64,000 nucleotides of DNA from Sthenelais limicola. Lineage: Eukaryota > Annelida > Polychaeta > Phyllodocida > Sigalionidae. Of this stretch, positions 11,007 to 22,475 are shown in pieces; the first letter of the stretch is position 1, and every line of letters starts with the position of its first letter. Below the pieces are notes generated by a model, which saw only the letters and a list, made by a program, of their open reading frames with translations, was not told the DNA's origin and did no database searches. The translations under genes and the position numbers were made by a program. The DNA is taken from assembly GCA_942159475.1 (NCBI GenBank), contig OW804097.1, positions 52,844,986 through 52,908,985 on the forward strand, in the 5' to 3' direction.

Positions 11007-12915
11007 CTTAAAATTTCACAGTTCTTTTGTGCCAATATTTCCAATGAAATCCGCATATCAGAAAGTAAAATACAAACATAAATCGACAAGAATAAAGAAG
11101 GATTAAAAATGTTGATGAAAAATACAAACATATTTCAATACGCGTCAAGGAAGGTAAGAAGTATTATTATTTCAGTCCATATATTAACGATATATAGACT
11201 TACATGTTTACGTTGGATCCATTGGGGTCGTTTATCCAGGGGATCTGGTAGGATCCGTTTCTGGATGCGATCACCAGGACATACATAGCCTCTGCTGCAG
11301 GGTCCATTATGGCTGCTAGATCGTTTCTGTACTTCCTATCCACTTTCACGTTGGTTGGGAGCAAGATTTGCTTGGCAATACATCCATCCCTAGGGGCGGA
11401 GATTACTAATGAGCCACTAATTAATGCACAGTCGCAAGGGACCTTGACTAAGGCCAATAAGCTCATAGCCATCCTTGTTCTGGGGCGTCTGTGACATGCT
11501 AGTGTAGCTTTGGTCATACGACCAACCAGTAAATGTTGCATTCTATTAATTGTCAAATGAAAAAATGGGGTAGGTTTAGTCAGGTATGTGTGAAACACAC
11601 ATAACCTAGCAATTTCAGATGCTTTATCTTTAAAAATGGCCGAATAACATGTTTCCTTTCCCTTTAAAATATGAGTCGGTGGTGTAAAACACGCCACTGA
11701 ATTCCTTAGTTGGGTACATTGCTCGAGCGAATGTATTTTCATATCAAAATAAATTCCCTGAAGGGGACATTTAGCCAGAATATGGGGTATTTCGCTTTCT
11801 AACATGGTATACCCTGTAGAATCGTTGGAGCTGCTATGAATAGGTATGCCGAATTTCAAGGGCCGATATGCAATGCAGTTATCGTCATTATGTGAAACTA
11901 TTATCGGAATTGTGATTAATAAAGAGTTGTTCTTAAAGGAAAATCTTTCTACCCTGCTGTAGGAGTTGTCCAAGGAATCGTCCAAAATCCTCATAGTGGG
12001 AGATTTGACTTTCAACTTGTTCGCCAAAGGTTTTAATAATTCCCTTAGGCCTCCCATAGGAAGAAATACGTCTGATAAAACACCATGTTTCAAATCATCC
12101 AGTCCCTTCAACAGTGTTCTAGCTGTGTCAATATACTCTATTAATACTAACAGGTTCAAAGTAGCTTCATGCAGCATTGCATGTAAAGCCATAGTGTTAG
12201 ATATTTCGGTTGTTAGGTTCATTACAAAAGCATCTATTTGTCTAGTTAAATCCTTAATTTCTTCGGTGGAATTTATAAATAATTTCCCTACCTTGCCATT
12301 ATGTTTAGAGGCATGTCTGAACAAATTCTTCAATTGTTTAGTGAGTCCCAATATCACTTTATCCCTGTTCACGTCAGACAATTTCCCGAATGACAAGGTA
12401 TCTATTAAAGAATCAAGCTTACTCTCTACCAAGGCCAAATGGGGGTCTGTAGCCAGACCTAGGGCGGCAGAAACTGTGTCGCCTATAGGTTGTAAAAAAG
12501 CTTTTCTCTTATATCTATCATATCTGTCGTTTGCCATATTCTCAATCTTATCGAATAAGTTTAGTGCAGTTCCATAAACAAGCTGTAATAAGCTCTGGAT
12601 TTTCTCCCTTATAAGTCTCATGTCTGATGTCGTGTTATAGTGATTTTCCATCCTAGCGATTGTTTCATTAGGTGGCAAAATCACTGTTGGTATTGCTATT
12701 TGGACATGGGATTTTTCTACGTCCGTCAAGATAGGCTTCCTCATCTTAGCAAATGCAACCCCGTAGTTCTGTTTAACTACGACTGGGTTATGCTTAATCT
12801 AGTTCTTAGACTAAGGCCATATGTTAGACCCTCTCGTCACTAAATGACTTATCTCCGATTTCATGCTCACATATAAGTAACAACAAACGATAAGAAATAT
12901 TCCGGCATAATTCAT
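11007..12915 (-). pseudogene. env: Retroelement envelope glycoprotein (Env), F-like, degenerate
   Basis: The reading frame begins at an ATG (12915-12913) with a hydrophobic signal peptide, meets two in-frame TAG stops (12813-12811 and 12801-12799), then stays open for 514 codons (12744-11200). That part has a furin-type site (RYKR, residues 77-80 of the open part) followed by a hydrophobic, glycine/alanine-containing stretch like a fusion peptide, then helical heptad-like segments, several N-x-S/T sites and scattered cysteines. The frame stops at TAA (in a GTAAGT context that could instead be a splice donor) and at two further TAAs. A strongly hydrophobic membrane segment with a basic tail follows in the same frame, to about 11007. 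This layout fits the class I fusion proteins shared by errantiviruses and baculovirus F proteins. Family assignment is inferred from layout. Confidence 0.65.
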
Positions 12916-13508
12916 GTGTAAATCCTGGGCATTGATGGGTGTTCCACATAAGTATAAACATCAGGGTAATCATAAATCAAGTCTCAAAACGACACTTACA
13001 AGATTATAAGACCGAACATGATGATGAATTGTTGTGCTTGTTGTGAAGCAGCTCACGTATCAGTGAAAAATTAAACGATCAGCCCAACTCTCCCCGATGG
13101 TTTGAGTCACTGCTAAGGAAGGACTTGATTTCAGCTGGTCATATAGTGATGTCCACCTCAAGCCTTGAATAATCGTGACCTATAGCAGCTTAGGACCCTG
13201 GAATTACTCTTCCTGAGGAAGACATTCCACACCATATATAGCAAGGGGGGCGTATACTAGGAGCTGTCGTGCCACCATCACTCAGCATCATTTGCATAAT
13301 ACGATTGCATCGTCCCATCCTACTGGACTTGCATAATAATGCCGCCTGTTTGACTCAAAACAGATACCATCTGTTCAACCCACAGGAACCCCGGATCCCG
13401 GTAATTTACTCTAGGATATTTCCTGTCGACCAGAATTATTTCTCTAATCTTTCTTGCTGTTTTCTAGTATTTTGATGAAATTATTATCAATCGCACTGGA
13501 TTTCTTAA
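12916..13508. other. Pol-env junction of the retroelement
   Basis: No independent gene. The right-hand end (about 13450-13505) continues the pol frame beyond the piggyBac-like insertion for roughly twenty codons to a stop. The rest is the leader of env. The duplicated TTAA is at 13505-13508. Confidence 0.4.
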
Positions 13509-14397
13509 CCCATTCCAGACTAACGCTACTAAAGCACTATGTTTCTAGCGACGAAATTGCGTCACCATGCGACGTCACATGTGACGACGTCACCACAAAC
13601 GTCACGTCATTATAGGACGGGACATAATTACGTCAGCATCATATATACACAGATATTGATGCAGTGGTTGCAGGAAACATTGCATAGAATCCATTGTCTT
13701 TAACTTATGAACCTGAAACTTTGCATAACTGTTGGAAAAGGATTATTGCACCATTATATGGATTCCCATTGATATACATAGGCCGTATAGACTTAATTTA
13801 ACAGAGTTAGGTGGATTTTGTAAGGGTGGTTTATGCATGAATTTGTACCAACCTCAATGATATTCTAAATATTTTGAATTAATACACCCTTTTTCGGATT
13901 GCCTTTAATTTCATCACACAGACTTCATATTAGAGATATATTTAGTTGAATATGTTGCCTGTTGATATTCAAAAGTTTATAACTAAATATATTTAATAAC
14001 TGGAGCTATGTGAATTTTCGTAAGGCTTGTTTTATGAATAAATTTGAGGCAAATGACGTCTGCTAATTTTCCAGCGCAAAATGCTAAGTTAAGGTGACAT
14101 GACGTTAATTATGACGTTAATTATGATGTCACAACTGCCATTTTAATTCAGTTCATCATTTTTTCTAAAAAGAAACAACTTTACTTCCATTCCCCTCCAA
14201 AAAATAAAAAGAATATGAATTAGTTTTTAAAATACAATGGTTTATTCAATGTCACATATTTTTAATGCATTATTGCATTATTCGTCCAGTCCATGGTAAT
14301 GCATTAATGCATTCTCCGTCCAGTCCAGGGGAATGCATTAATGCATTCTCCGTCATACCCACGGGAATGCATTAATGCATTCTCCGTCTGGAATGGG
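13509..14397. mobile_element. piggyBac-like non-autonomous element (889 bp) in the pol 3' end
   Basis: Inverted termini CCCATTCCAGAC (13509) and GTCTGGAATGGG (ending 14397) are flanked by TTAA on both sides (13505-13508, 14398-14401). TTAA duplications and termini starting CCC are the signature of piggyBac elements. No transposase is encoded. The left half is rich in GACGTCAC and related CRE-like sites (13571-13620). The right end carries about 3.5 copies of a 34-base repeat. The insertion splits pol just downstream of the integrase GPY/F-like module. Confidence 0.85.
14277..14397. repeat. 34-bp tandem repeat at the piggyBac-like right end
   Basis: Units of AATGCATTAATGCATTCTCC followed by GTCCAGTCCAGGGG or a variant; the last unit ends in the terminal GTCTGGAATGGG. 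The unit's end resembles the terminal repeat, so the array may have arisen by amplifying the terminus. Confidence 0.8.
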
Positions 14398-15279
14398 TTA
14401 ATAAACTGCACATGCACTGACCTTTTTACCTCCACCCCAGTCTCCAAATTCCTGATCTTCACAGTATATGGGGAGGGGAATCCACACACAACGAACGGCC
14501 CAGCAAATTGTTGTTGCAATTTCTTTGCTGTATTTTGTCTTAGCAAACGATGTACCTTTGCATATACTATAGACCCAACGTCTAGTGTGTGGGGCTTGGC
14601 TTTCGTATCATGTTTCTCCTTCATTTTTCTTTCCCTCTCTCTTCTGCTTTTATTTGCAATCTCAGCCGCTTCAGCCTTTGTTTTCATTATTTTCAATAAT
14701 TAATCGATTACTGGCTGAGTGTGGGCTATGTCATCTTGCAGTTGAGCCTCTGAAGGAATGATAGGACTTTTGCCGAATGCGAGGAGATAAGGCGATATGC
14801 CAGTGGTGTAATGGTCAGATGCGTTCAGAGCAAATTGAATATTAGGTAAAAATAAATCCCAATTCGTCTGATTTTCATTCACCATCGTTCTTAAACACCC
14901 AATAATCGACTGATTTTGGCGTTCGACTTCTCCCTGTGATCGACTTAAATATGGAGAACCATGCACTTGTTTTATTCCCCAAGCTTTGCATTTTTCTCTA
15001 AAAGTTTCTCCTTTGTAACAGCTGCCATTGTCGCTCCTTAAGATCTTAGGGACACCGACGTATGCTATTACATATTTATGGAATTCTGCTGCCACTCTTT
15101 CTGCTGTAATAGCTGGTGTCGGCCATTTAAAGCAAAACTTTGAAAAATGATCAGTCACTACCTGAATATAACAATTGTTCCTCTGAGTTTGTGGGAGAGG
15201 ACCCATTGCATCAATCATCAAAGTTGAAAAAGGTGTGAAAGTTGTTTCTCTGATCTTCATAGGGAGCTTATTTGGATGC
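14398..15279 (-). pseudogene. pol: Integrase catalytic core and C-terminal module
   Basis: The DDE core is open over 186 codons (15260-14700): aspartates at residues 17 (MIDAMGPL) and 77 (RSDNGS) and glutamate 113 (QGEVERQN) give the D..D-35-E spacing of retroviral-type integrases. After one in-frame TAA (14702-14700) the same frame resumes with a basic region and a GPY/F-like module (KLQQQFAGPFVV) before running into the piggyBac-like element. The protein inserts element cDNA into host DNA. It is separated from its zinc-binding domain by the 1.4-kb TTAA element, so this copy cannot make an intact enzyme. Confidence 0.85.
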
Positions 15280-15283
15280 TTAA

Positions 15284-16690
15284 AGGAGAGGATGCATGAA
15301 CTTTTTTCTTTTATTTATTGGGAAGAGTGTCAGTTTCTTGTCCCAATTTAAAAATCTAAAACATATACAAGCAATATTGTCAAAGTTACAAAAGGTTTTA
15401 TTCGTGAAAACTAGAGCTAGGAATAAAACGCATTAACTGCCACCTACCGTGACTTTCTGCCTATGTGACGTCACAGGGGTCACTCCCAAAGCCCCATGCC
15501 AGCAGAGCTATTATAGTATCCATAGCTCCGAAGGCAGTGCACTGGGCTATTTATGTGGTAAAACACACATCTACATTGAAAATTAATTCGAGAGAAAGAT
15601 TGCCAGACCCTTTTTGTAAAAGCTAAGAATGTATGGACATTGAATTTAAAGAAATGGCTGAGTTTGTAGTCCCCACAGTTACAGTATTCAGGAGAAAGTA
15701 TGGCCCGGGCCCCGCACTCCATACATATAATGCAATGGATATGCATGCTCGTTACCATTTTCTGTACTAGAATATGAGAGAGATGCTACAAGAAAGCCTT
15801 TAAATGACTGGATTTGGCACGTTTTGCAAGTGATTAGGTAGATCAGGTTGTTGCTTTGACAGTTTACATGTCTGTGACAATGATGGGATATTTCTGTCTA
15901 AGATTTGTGATCGTATGCACCCGCTGGTGTTGATCCGAGGGCAGTACTGACAGGAGTTTGGTCTTACACTTGTGTGATGCCTGGTTCCCGTCTGGGTACG
16001 GTAGATGCCTTGACCAGTAGATTTCTGAGATTCTTGTTCTTCCTATATCCAAAGGGTTTTATCTTTAGATGTTTTACCCAGTCAGAGACAAGGCAAGAAT
16101 ACTCTACTGCATAGGGCTTGCATTCAGTGACAAGGAGAAAGCAAGTGAACATGCATGCAGGCTGTGAGGCCGGGACCCGGGGGCCGGGAGCTAGGTTGAT
16201 TTGGTCACCGCACCCAGGTCACCCTGCTCCGTATACCCTACACTAAGCCATGCACCCTGCGCTGGGCCCTGCACTTGCAGCCCCAACGACAGCTTTGTTT
16301 GCATGTTTAACTTAACTTCTGATAATCACCAAAGCTATCCCACTCACTGACAAAGACTTATAGACGTCCCCTTACGTTATAATAATGTTTTGTCACCTTG
16401 TTTCTGTATTTCTGACAATAAAAGCCTAGTTATATGGATGATGTATAACTTGCATTAAATAGTGCAGGCAGAGCTCTCCCGATACAGCGTTACCCCTGTG
16501 ACGTCACTGCCTCCTTAAGCACTGCTTGTAATAGTATTTAGGTCACAGTGACCTACTTATTTAAAAGTGCTTCTCACACGTTAATGCGTTGAACTAAAAA
16601 TGCATAAATACTCACTTATGTTGCTTTGAACCATTTTAAGGAGGAATAGCCTCCAAAAAAGACTTTTTCCGATTTCATGCACCCCATCCT
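15284..16690. mobile_element. TTAA-target DNA transposon (1,407 bp) inside integrase
   Basis: Imperfect 17-base termini AGGAGAGGATGCATGAA (15284-15300) and its counterpart ending CACCCCATCCT (16674-16690) are flanked by TTAA (15280-15283, 16691-16694). Subterminal inverted repeats lie further in: GTGACGTCACAGGGGT (15465-15480 against 16492-16507) and AACGCATTAAC (15427-15437 against 16580-16590). TTAA duplication with a purine-start terminus fits Kolobok or a divergent piggyBac; I cannot decide. A 92-codon minus-strand frame (15758-15480) has paired cysteines (CIICMECG..CNCG) that could be a transposase remnant, but no catalytic domain is visible. Confidence 0.8.
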
Positions 16691-16694
16691 TTAA

Positions 16695-16955
16695 CACTTT
16701 TAGATTTAAGACACTCATGGCATGATGTAATATGACTCTTTGTATCTCTGGCCATCGAATTCCAAAGAATCGGGCCTGGAGCAAAGAGAGTGTCTTTGCA
16801 TAGCCAACATGTGCGTTAATTGAATTACCATGTACATAATTGATCAAGGGGGCCTGTAATGCCTGTGGAATTACCACTTGAAAGGAATTTGCCATCTGAG
16901 CTATCTTAGTTCTCTTAGGTAACCTGCAAAGTATTTCGTCCTGTATGAAGAACAT
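16695..16955 (-). pseudogene. pol: Integrase N-terminal zinc-binding (H2C2) domain
   Basis: The open frame contains the two histidines of the HHCC finger (YVHGNSINAHVGYAK). The two cysteines (CHEC) are found in a neighbouring frame a few codons later, so a small frameshift near 16730 separates them. The TTAA element begins shortly after the CHEC motif. This domain assists integrase multimerisation. Confidence 0.75.
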
Positions 16956-17013
16956 ATCATGTGTTGTCAGAATTAACCTAGTCAGCTCATGATTCTTGGG
17001 CAGTTGTTTTCCT

Positions 17014-18278
17014 TCAATGTAATCCGACCCTCAATGTAATTAGTTTACAAAACAAATCATCTCCCTGTGCCTGCTGTAATTTCATCTTATCGAATGGTAA
17101 CTGGATGGTATGTTTATTCACCGATTTATCTCCAGGATTTGGAGTTCCCATCCTGTTCCTGGAAACATACTTCCCTGGTCTAATTACAGGTCTTGCTTTT
17201 GTTTTCCTAGCCTTACGAATGTCACTTCCCTTAGACACACAAGCTGAGGTAGAAACCTTATCCCTACTAATCTCTTCTGGCTTGTTGATTGAGGGACTCA
17301 TATTAACATCCTCTAATTGCTTTGCACAATTTTGAGCTCTCGTTTCCACTGGAGCAATTAAGATTTCCTCTACAGTGTTTATCGCAGGCTCATTGTTATG
17401 TAATTTTCCTGGAAACTCTGGAAACTCTGGAATTTGTGGATCTTCATTACTTAATTCCTGTACCTGCCCACATGTCTTGAGTATTTTTCTACTCTTGTAG
17501 AGCATGATGGGGTTGTTTTCACAAGGATCCTCCTGTTTATAGTGTTTAGTGGCCTGTATGGGATTGAATGTAACTGATTTCTTCATCTCCACATGTGGGA
17601 CTGCTGGTATATTTGGATCATATATCCTTCTCGATAAAACATCTGGGATGATGTTCAATTTTCCCTTGATATATTTCACCGAAAAATCAAACTGTCCAAA
17701 AAAATCTAGCCACCTAAACATCCTACCAGTCAGATCCTTTTTTGTATTTATTGCAGTAAGGGCTGCATGGTCGGTAAGAATTGTAAAATGCTTAGACATA
17801 ACATAATGTCTAAACTTACCTAGGGCAAATCGAATACCTGCCAGCTCTTTTTCTGTGGCACTGTATTTTTGTTCTGCTGGAGTTAACCCTCTTCCAGCAA
17901 AGGCAATTGGCCTCAAATTCCCATTAATATCAGCCTGAGAAATGCAGGCCCCAAGACTTTGATTGCTGGCATCCGAGGCTAAAATGAACTCTTTTGAATA
18001 GTCTATACCAATACTGCATCTTCCAGAATTGCATTTCGTATTTTATTAAAAGCACTCTCTGCCGCAGATGTCCATACAAATTTAACCTTTGCCTTGGTCA
18101 ACATATACAGGGGTTTCATTATCTGGCTAAAATTAGGAATAAATACCCTATAATAATTAGCTAGCCCAGCAAACGAACGTACTTGTTTCACTGATTTTGG
18201 GGTTGGAAACGATCGCAAAGCATCCAGTTTTGCTGGGTCAGGATATATGCCATCCTTGTCGACAATGAAACCCAACAA
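17014..18278 (-). pseudogene. pol: RT thumb/connection and RNase H region of pol
   Basis: Residues 18278-18003 carry the RT connection typical of gypsy elements (VRSFAGLANYYRVFIPNFS). After a frame change the 300-codon frame 17916-17014 carries RNase H landmarks: SATEKELAGIRFAL (catalytic Glu), ILTDHAAL (Asp) and PDVLSRR. RNase H degrades the RNA template during cDNA synthesis. A low-complexity linker leads towards integrase. At least one frameshift and one stop separate it from the RT core. Confidence 0.85.
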
Positions 18279-19955
18279 GGGAACTCTAGTGAGCCCAAAG
18301 GAACACTTTTCCTTTTTAAATTTGATATTTGCCTTATCAAAAGCTGTAAATACATTCTTAATATCTTCAACGTGAGAATCTCATGTAGGTGATGCGATCA
18401 CCACATCATCCACATAATAGAATGCGTTTGGGACTGCTCTTAACATATGCTCTATCAAGGAATGAAATGCTTTTGGAGAAGTTTTCAGTCCCATTGGCAT
18501 GACTTTGTACCTTTATACTCCTAGGGGTGTATTAAACGCTGTAATAAATCGATTTTCCTTCCTTAAACCCACCTGATGAAATCCAGCGAATGCATCTAAG
18601 TGAGAGAAAAAGCGCCCCTGTGTCTGCCCGACAGCTTCAATTGTGTCGTCAGCACGTGGAAAAGGCCTTATTTCGTCCTTTACAGATCGATTTATTTGCC
18701 TATAGTCGATCACAAGACGCCACGCTCTTTTACCATCCGTTGTCATTGGTTTTTGTACCAAAAAACAGGGTGAACTAAATTCCACAGGATCTACACATTT
18801 TTCTATCAAATTTTGGTTTACCTGATCCTTCAGAATTCCAGCCATAACCTTGGTCATGACTGGGTTCATTTGGTACGGCTGCCTCAACGTGGGACTAAAA
18901 TCTGGCTTTAAGTCAATGCCATGTTCGTACTCTGTAGTCAACCCTAGTTTCTTATCCTTACCGACAAAAGAATTCTCATGATCATGCAACAGACTCAACA
19001 ATTCCTTTTTCTGTTCAGGGTTCAAGTCCTCGCCGATCTGAAAATCAACTACCTTATGTTTGTTTTCACATGATTCTGCGACCAATTCATTCAAATTTTC
19101 CACCTCTTTGGGGGAATAAAATTCATCTTCCTTTGCCAACATGTAAATACCTAGAATCGTACCTCTTTCAATCGTTGTGGCAGCTTTAGAAGCATTAAAA
19201 ATAGTTATGGGCACCTTATTTTCCCCAAACGGTTTAACTAAAGCATGTTTAACAAGGAATGAAACTGGCCTCTGTCGCTGCAAATTCTCAGTCACTCCTA
19301 TTGAATTTAACATATCTTCATAAGAAATGATTGCCGCGACAGTGGTATATTCAGTCCCTGGGGCTATCACAAACCTATGTGAGGCTCTGATAGGAAACAC
19401 CTGTTGTTTTTGTCCCGATTTGAAGCTAATCTTAGCTCTAAACTTTCGTAGGAAATCAACACCCAATATCATACTTCTGGTTAACGCAGGAAGAACGATA
19501 AATCTATGTGTAAATTGTTGGCCTTCTATCATGAAATTCAATTCGATTTTCTTATAACAATGATGTGCGCCTCCATCTGCAACAAATATTTTAATATTAC
19601 AGCGTAAAATCTTACCATTTGGTATTTTACCTCGGATTTTTCTGAAAAATGCAGAACTAACACAAGAAATAGTGGCACCTGTATCAACAAGAACTGGCAT
19701 ATTCAAATCTTTTACCTCGATTTCTATGCAACCTTTATCAATTGGAGCAGTGACCGAAACCTTCTCACCTTTATGTTTGGCTTTTCTCAGCTTCAGCACC
19801 GCCTGGCAATTGTCATCGTCCTTGTCTGTATTGGTGGTAGAAATAATGTTTTTCTTTGTACCAGCGAACTTGCCAATTCTAATTCTGGATATTCTGTCCT
19901 TTTCTGTTACCGATTCACTAGGAGAAACACATCCTTGTTCCTTGGGAATGTCCAT
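18279..19955 (-). pseudogene. pol: Aspartic protease and reverse transcriptase core of pol
   Basis: The 480-codon frame 19955-18513 opens with the protease: the DTGA active site is at residues 91-94 (VLVDTGATISCVSS), with a second hydrophobic flap-like region beyond. RT follows, with FSSPCFLVQK, RLVIDYRQIN and the motif A block FSHLDAFAGFHQ. A TAA stop (18512-18510) interrupts. The same frame then continues with the PMGLKTSPKAF motif and the intact YVDD catalytic box (about 18415), before another stop (TGA). The frame differs from gag. Relative to functional gypsy RTs the catalytic residues are preserved and the damage is mainly stop codons. Confidence 0.9.
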
Positions 19956-20188
19956 GGGATTGCTTATTTCGTCAACTATTTCATTAATGCTGTGTCAGTC
20001 GCCCTCCCAGACACAGCCTATTCGTTTAAATCATCACTCTCTTTAGAGGATGATCTATGGGGGGTGACATCTCTCCATTTTGCTTCACCTCCCTTTGGCG
20101 ATTTAGAGAGATGCTTTTTGTCCTTGTTAAAAGACACTGATTTATCCTTGCTATTGCTCCTAAAATTCTTCTTTTTGTCCTTTTTGTA

Positions 20189-22383
20189 TTATTTTTTCTC
20201 ATCGCCACTTTTCTCCCTGCTGGAGCTCCTATTGCTATAATTGCTATGGCGACTGGATGATCTTTCTCTGCTACTATCGTAGTAGTCAGAACTATCATAT
20301 TCCTTACTTTTGGACTTGTATTTCTGAGGCTTTTCTCCCTTCTTTTCCTGTTCCTTCCTAGCCTCTCTATATTTGTCTGCTCTAGACCTGTGATATTGTT
20401 CCCTCTTCCTATCACTTTCTTCATCATACTTTTTGGTGTATTTCTTCTCCTTTCTGGAGTACATCATATGAATAGCTTCTTCCATGGGCATATGACTAGG
20501 GGCCCTGTCTGAAGCGATCATACCCTCGTGTTTAGCAGCTAATTTTGAAGCTTGATCTAACGTTGTAGGATATTCGGCTGCTACCCTGCCAGCCAATTCG
20601 GGCCTCAGATTAGTAATATAAAATCTAATCTGCACATGTAAGGGAACATTTGCCTTGGATAGCAAGGTTAACATATCGTTGTCATAATCTATAACGTTCT
20701 CGTGCCTCCCCTGTTTCCTGTGAGAATAATCTCTCAATACTTCAGCCAAGGGAAGTTCACTGAACTTAGCAATAAAATCGGTTTTAATGCGATTATATGG
20801 TATCGTATCGCCATAAACACTGACTATTTGGTTGTAAAAGGTCTTAGCCCTCCCCGACAAATACTGCACTAAAGTAGTTACCATCAGCTGGTTATCTTCG
20901 CGAATAGGCACTGTAAATGCCTCAAATTCGTCGAAAAATTCATTCACAGGTCTCATTGCTGTTGGTTTGTCAAACACTAAGGGAGGCTTCCTGTATTGTT
21001 TCGACAATGCAGCAGTCGAAGTAAGGCCAGTAGCCTCTGCCTGCCTTCTTAGGGAAACATCCAGAAAGGCAGTTTGGTCCAATCGCATCTGTTTTATTTC
21101 ATCAACCAGGTCATAAAGATGCTGACCATAGGGTGGAGGTGGGGGTCTGTACATACCTTGTTGTACATTTGGTAGATGAACATTTTGTTGATGACGATTT
21201 GGAGTCTGATTCCTAGGCTGATTTTGCCTAGGTTGTTGTCTGTGTGGAGGGGTATTCCTTCCCCTTCCCTGCCTTTGCTGTCCCCTTTGATTTCTTTGAT
21301 TAATGTTCTGTGGCTGGGGAGCTTGGTGAACATTAATATTCGGATCTGGAACATGGTTTTGTTGTGGCTGGTGAACAACATTTTGAGGCTGTTGCTGAAT
21401 GTTGTTTTGCCCCTGTTAATGAACAATATTCTGTCCTGGTTGATAAATATTTTCATCATATTGTTGAAATTGTCCCTGAGGTGGAGCATACTGATAGGGG
21501 GTATAGAATTGTTCGTGAATACCAGCATTTCCACCGTCATGAACATTGTTTTGAACATTATCTTGATTTCTTTGGGAAGGCAAACCATGTTGATTTGCCT
21601 GCACGTCCCCTACACCTCCCTGCCTATTAGCCATATCCCACCAATTCTGATACGGATCTCTCCTAGGTGGAATTTGTTGCTGTACGTACTGGGGGGTATT
21701 AGCTATCACAGGGGGTCTAGGTCCATTTACATTAAACACTGGGGCCTGTGGAAAGTTTTTAAGTATAGGCCTCTGTGTTTGTTGAATCAACTGATTTAGA
21801 GTCGGTTTAGCAGGAGTTTGCAAGGGGGTCTGGAAGTTATCGTTTAAACCAGGGGTCTCAAATGGATAGTAAGGTCCCCGACTAACTTGATTAACTTGAT
21901 TAACCTGATTAGCTGGATTAACCCTTGGAGAGGGAGGTTTTAGTAGTCTGGGTGTCAACACTCTCTCTCTCTGATTATTCAAGTTTTCTTCCACAATCTG
22001 GTTTTCCTCTGCAACATTCCCCACAATATTATTATCAACGTTTAAACCGACCTGTGGCTGATTCTCCTGTACAGCTTGTGCCTGTTGATTCAAAATCGGA
22101 TTCTCTGCCTCCTCGGCTGGGTCAGGCTCCTGCCCTTCCCCTAAGTTAAGATCAACTTGTTCCTGATGAACTTGCTCGTCTTCAACGAGCTGCTCCTCGT
22201 CTTCTGACACGTCTTCTACTAGCTGCTTGTGTCCAATGCTATTTCCAGCTAATTGAAGTACATTTTTGTTGATTACTTCATCAATTAAATTCACATTAAT
22301 GTTGTTATTCACTACCTCTTCTTGCTGATTTTCCCTAACGGGTGGAGGAGGTAATGGAATTGCTTCAGGACCCAAGATTTCAG
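20189..22383 (-). pseudogene. gag: Gag, 5'-truncated with one internal stop
   Basis: One frame runs from 22383 to 20189 (about 730 codons), broken by a single TAA (21418-21416). The N-terminal third is unusually rich in Asn, Gln, Pro and Val (oligo-Gln/Asn and VNQVNQVNQV repeats). The middle, around YLSGRAKTFYNQIV to LRPELAGRVAAEYP, matches the retrotransposon gag (capsid) fold seen in Ty3/gypsy. The C-terminus is basic and rich in RS dipeptides (about codons 690-725) instead of an obvious CCHC knuckle. No native start survives: at 22384 the frame enters LTR-derived sequence with stops. Gag packages the element RNA in cytoplasmic particles. Confidence 0.85.
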
Positions 22384-22471
22384 GATTTTAAGTAATGTGA
22401 TAATAGGTGATAATTAATAATAATATAGATATAATGAGGTTACACAATGTTACGTAATGTTACATAATACT
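22384..22471 (-). repeat. Truncated 5' LTR (first 88 bp only)
   Basis: Matches the first 91 bases of the 3' LTR. Homology ends at 22384, exactly where gag coding begins. The rest of the LTR, the primer-binding site, the leader and the gag start are deleted. Confidence 0.85.
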
Positions 22472-22475
22472 ATTG
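22472..22475. repeat. Target-site duplication ATTG, right copy
   Basis: Pairs with 4714-4717. Confidence 0.7.

Larger units (their letters stand above)
4718..22471 (-). mobile_element. Env-bearing Ty3/gypsy (errantivirus-like) LTR retroelement, degenerate, with nested insertions
   Basis: The element reads right to left: truncated 5' LTR (22384-22471), gag, protease, reverse transcriptase, RNase H, integrase, env, polypurine tract and 3' LTR (4718-5009). It is flanked by the 4-bp duplication ATTG (4714-4717 and 22472-22475), so the whole 17.75-kb block arose from one integration. On the element strand the LTR begins AGTGTTATG; an AGT start, a 4-bp duplication and an env gene together are typical of errantivirus-type gypsy elements. 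Three later DNA-transposon insertions (7434-10992, 13509-14397, 15284-16690) account for about 5.9 kb. Gag and pol are in different frames, offset in the direction expected for a -1 shift. Stops, frameshifts and the lost 5' end make the copy non-functional. The order PR-RT-RNaseH-IN excludes Ty1/copia, and the domains exclude BEL/Pao. Confidence 0.9.

Noticed and set aside
11966..12577. 203-codon plus-strand frame
   Set aside because: Antisense shadow of the env ectodomain.
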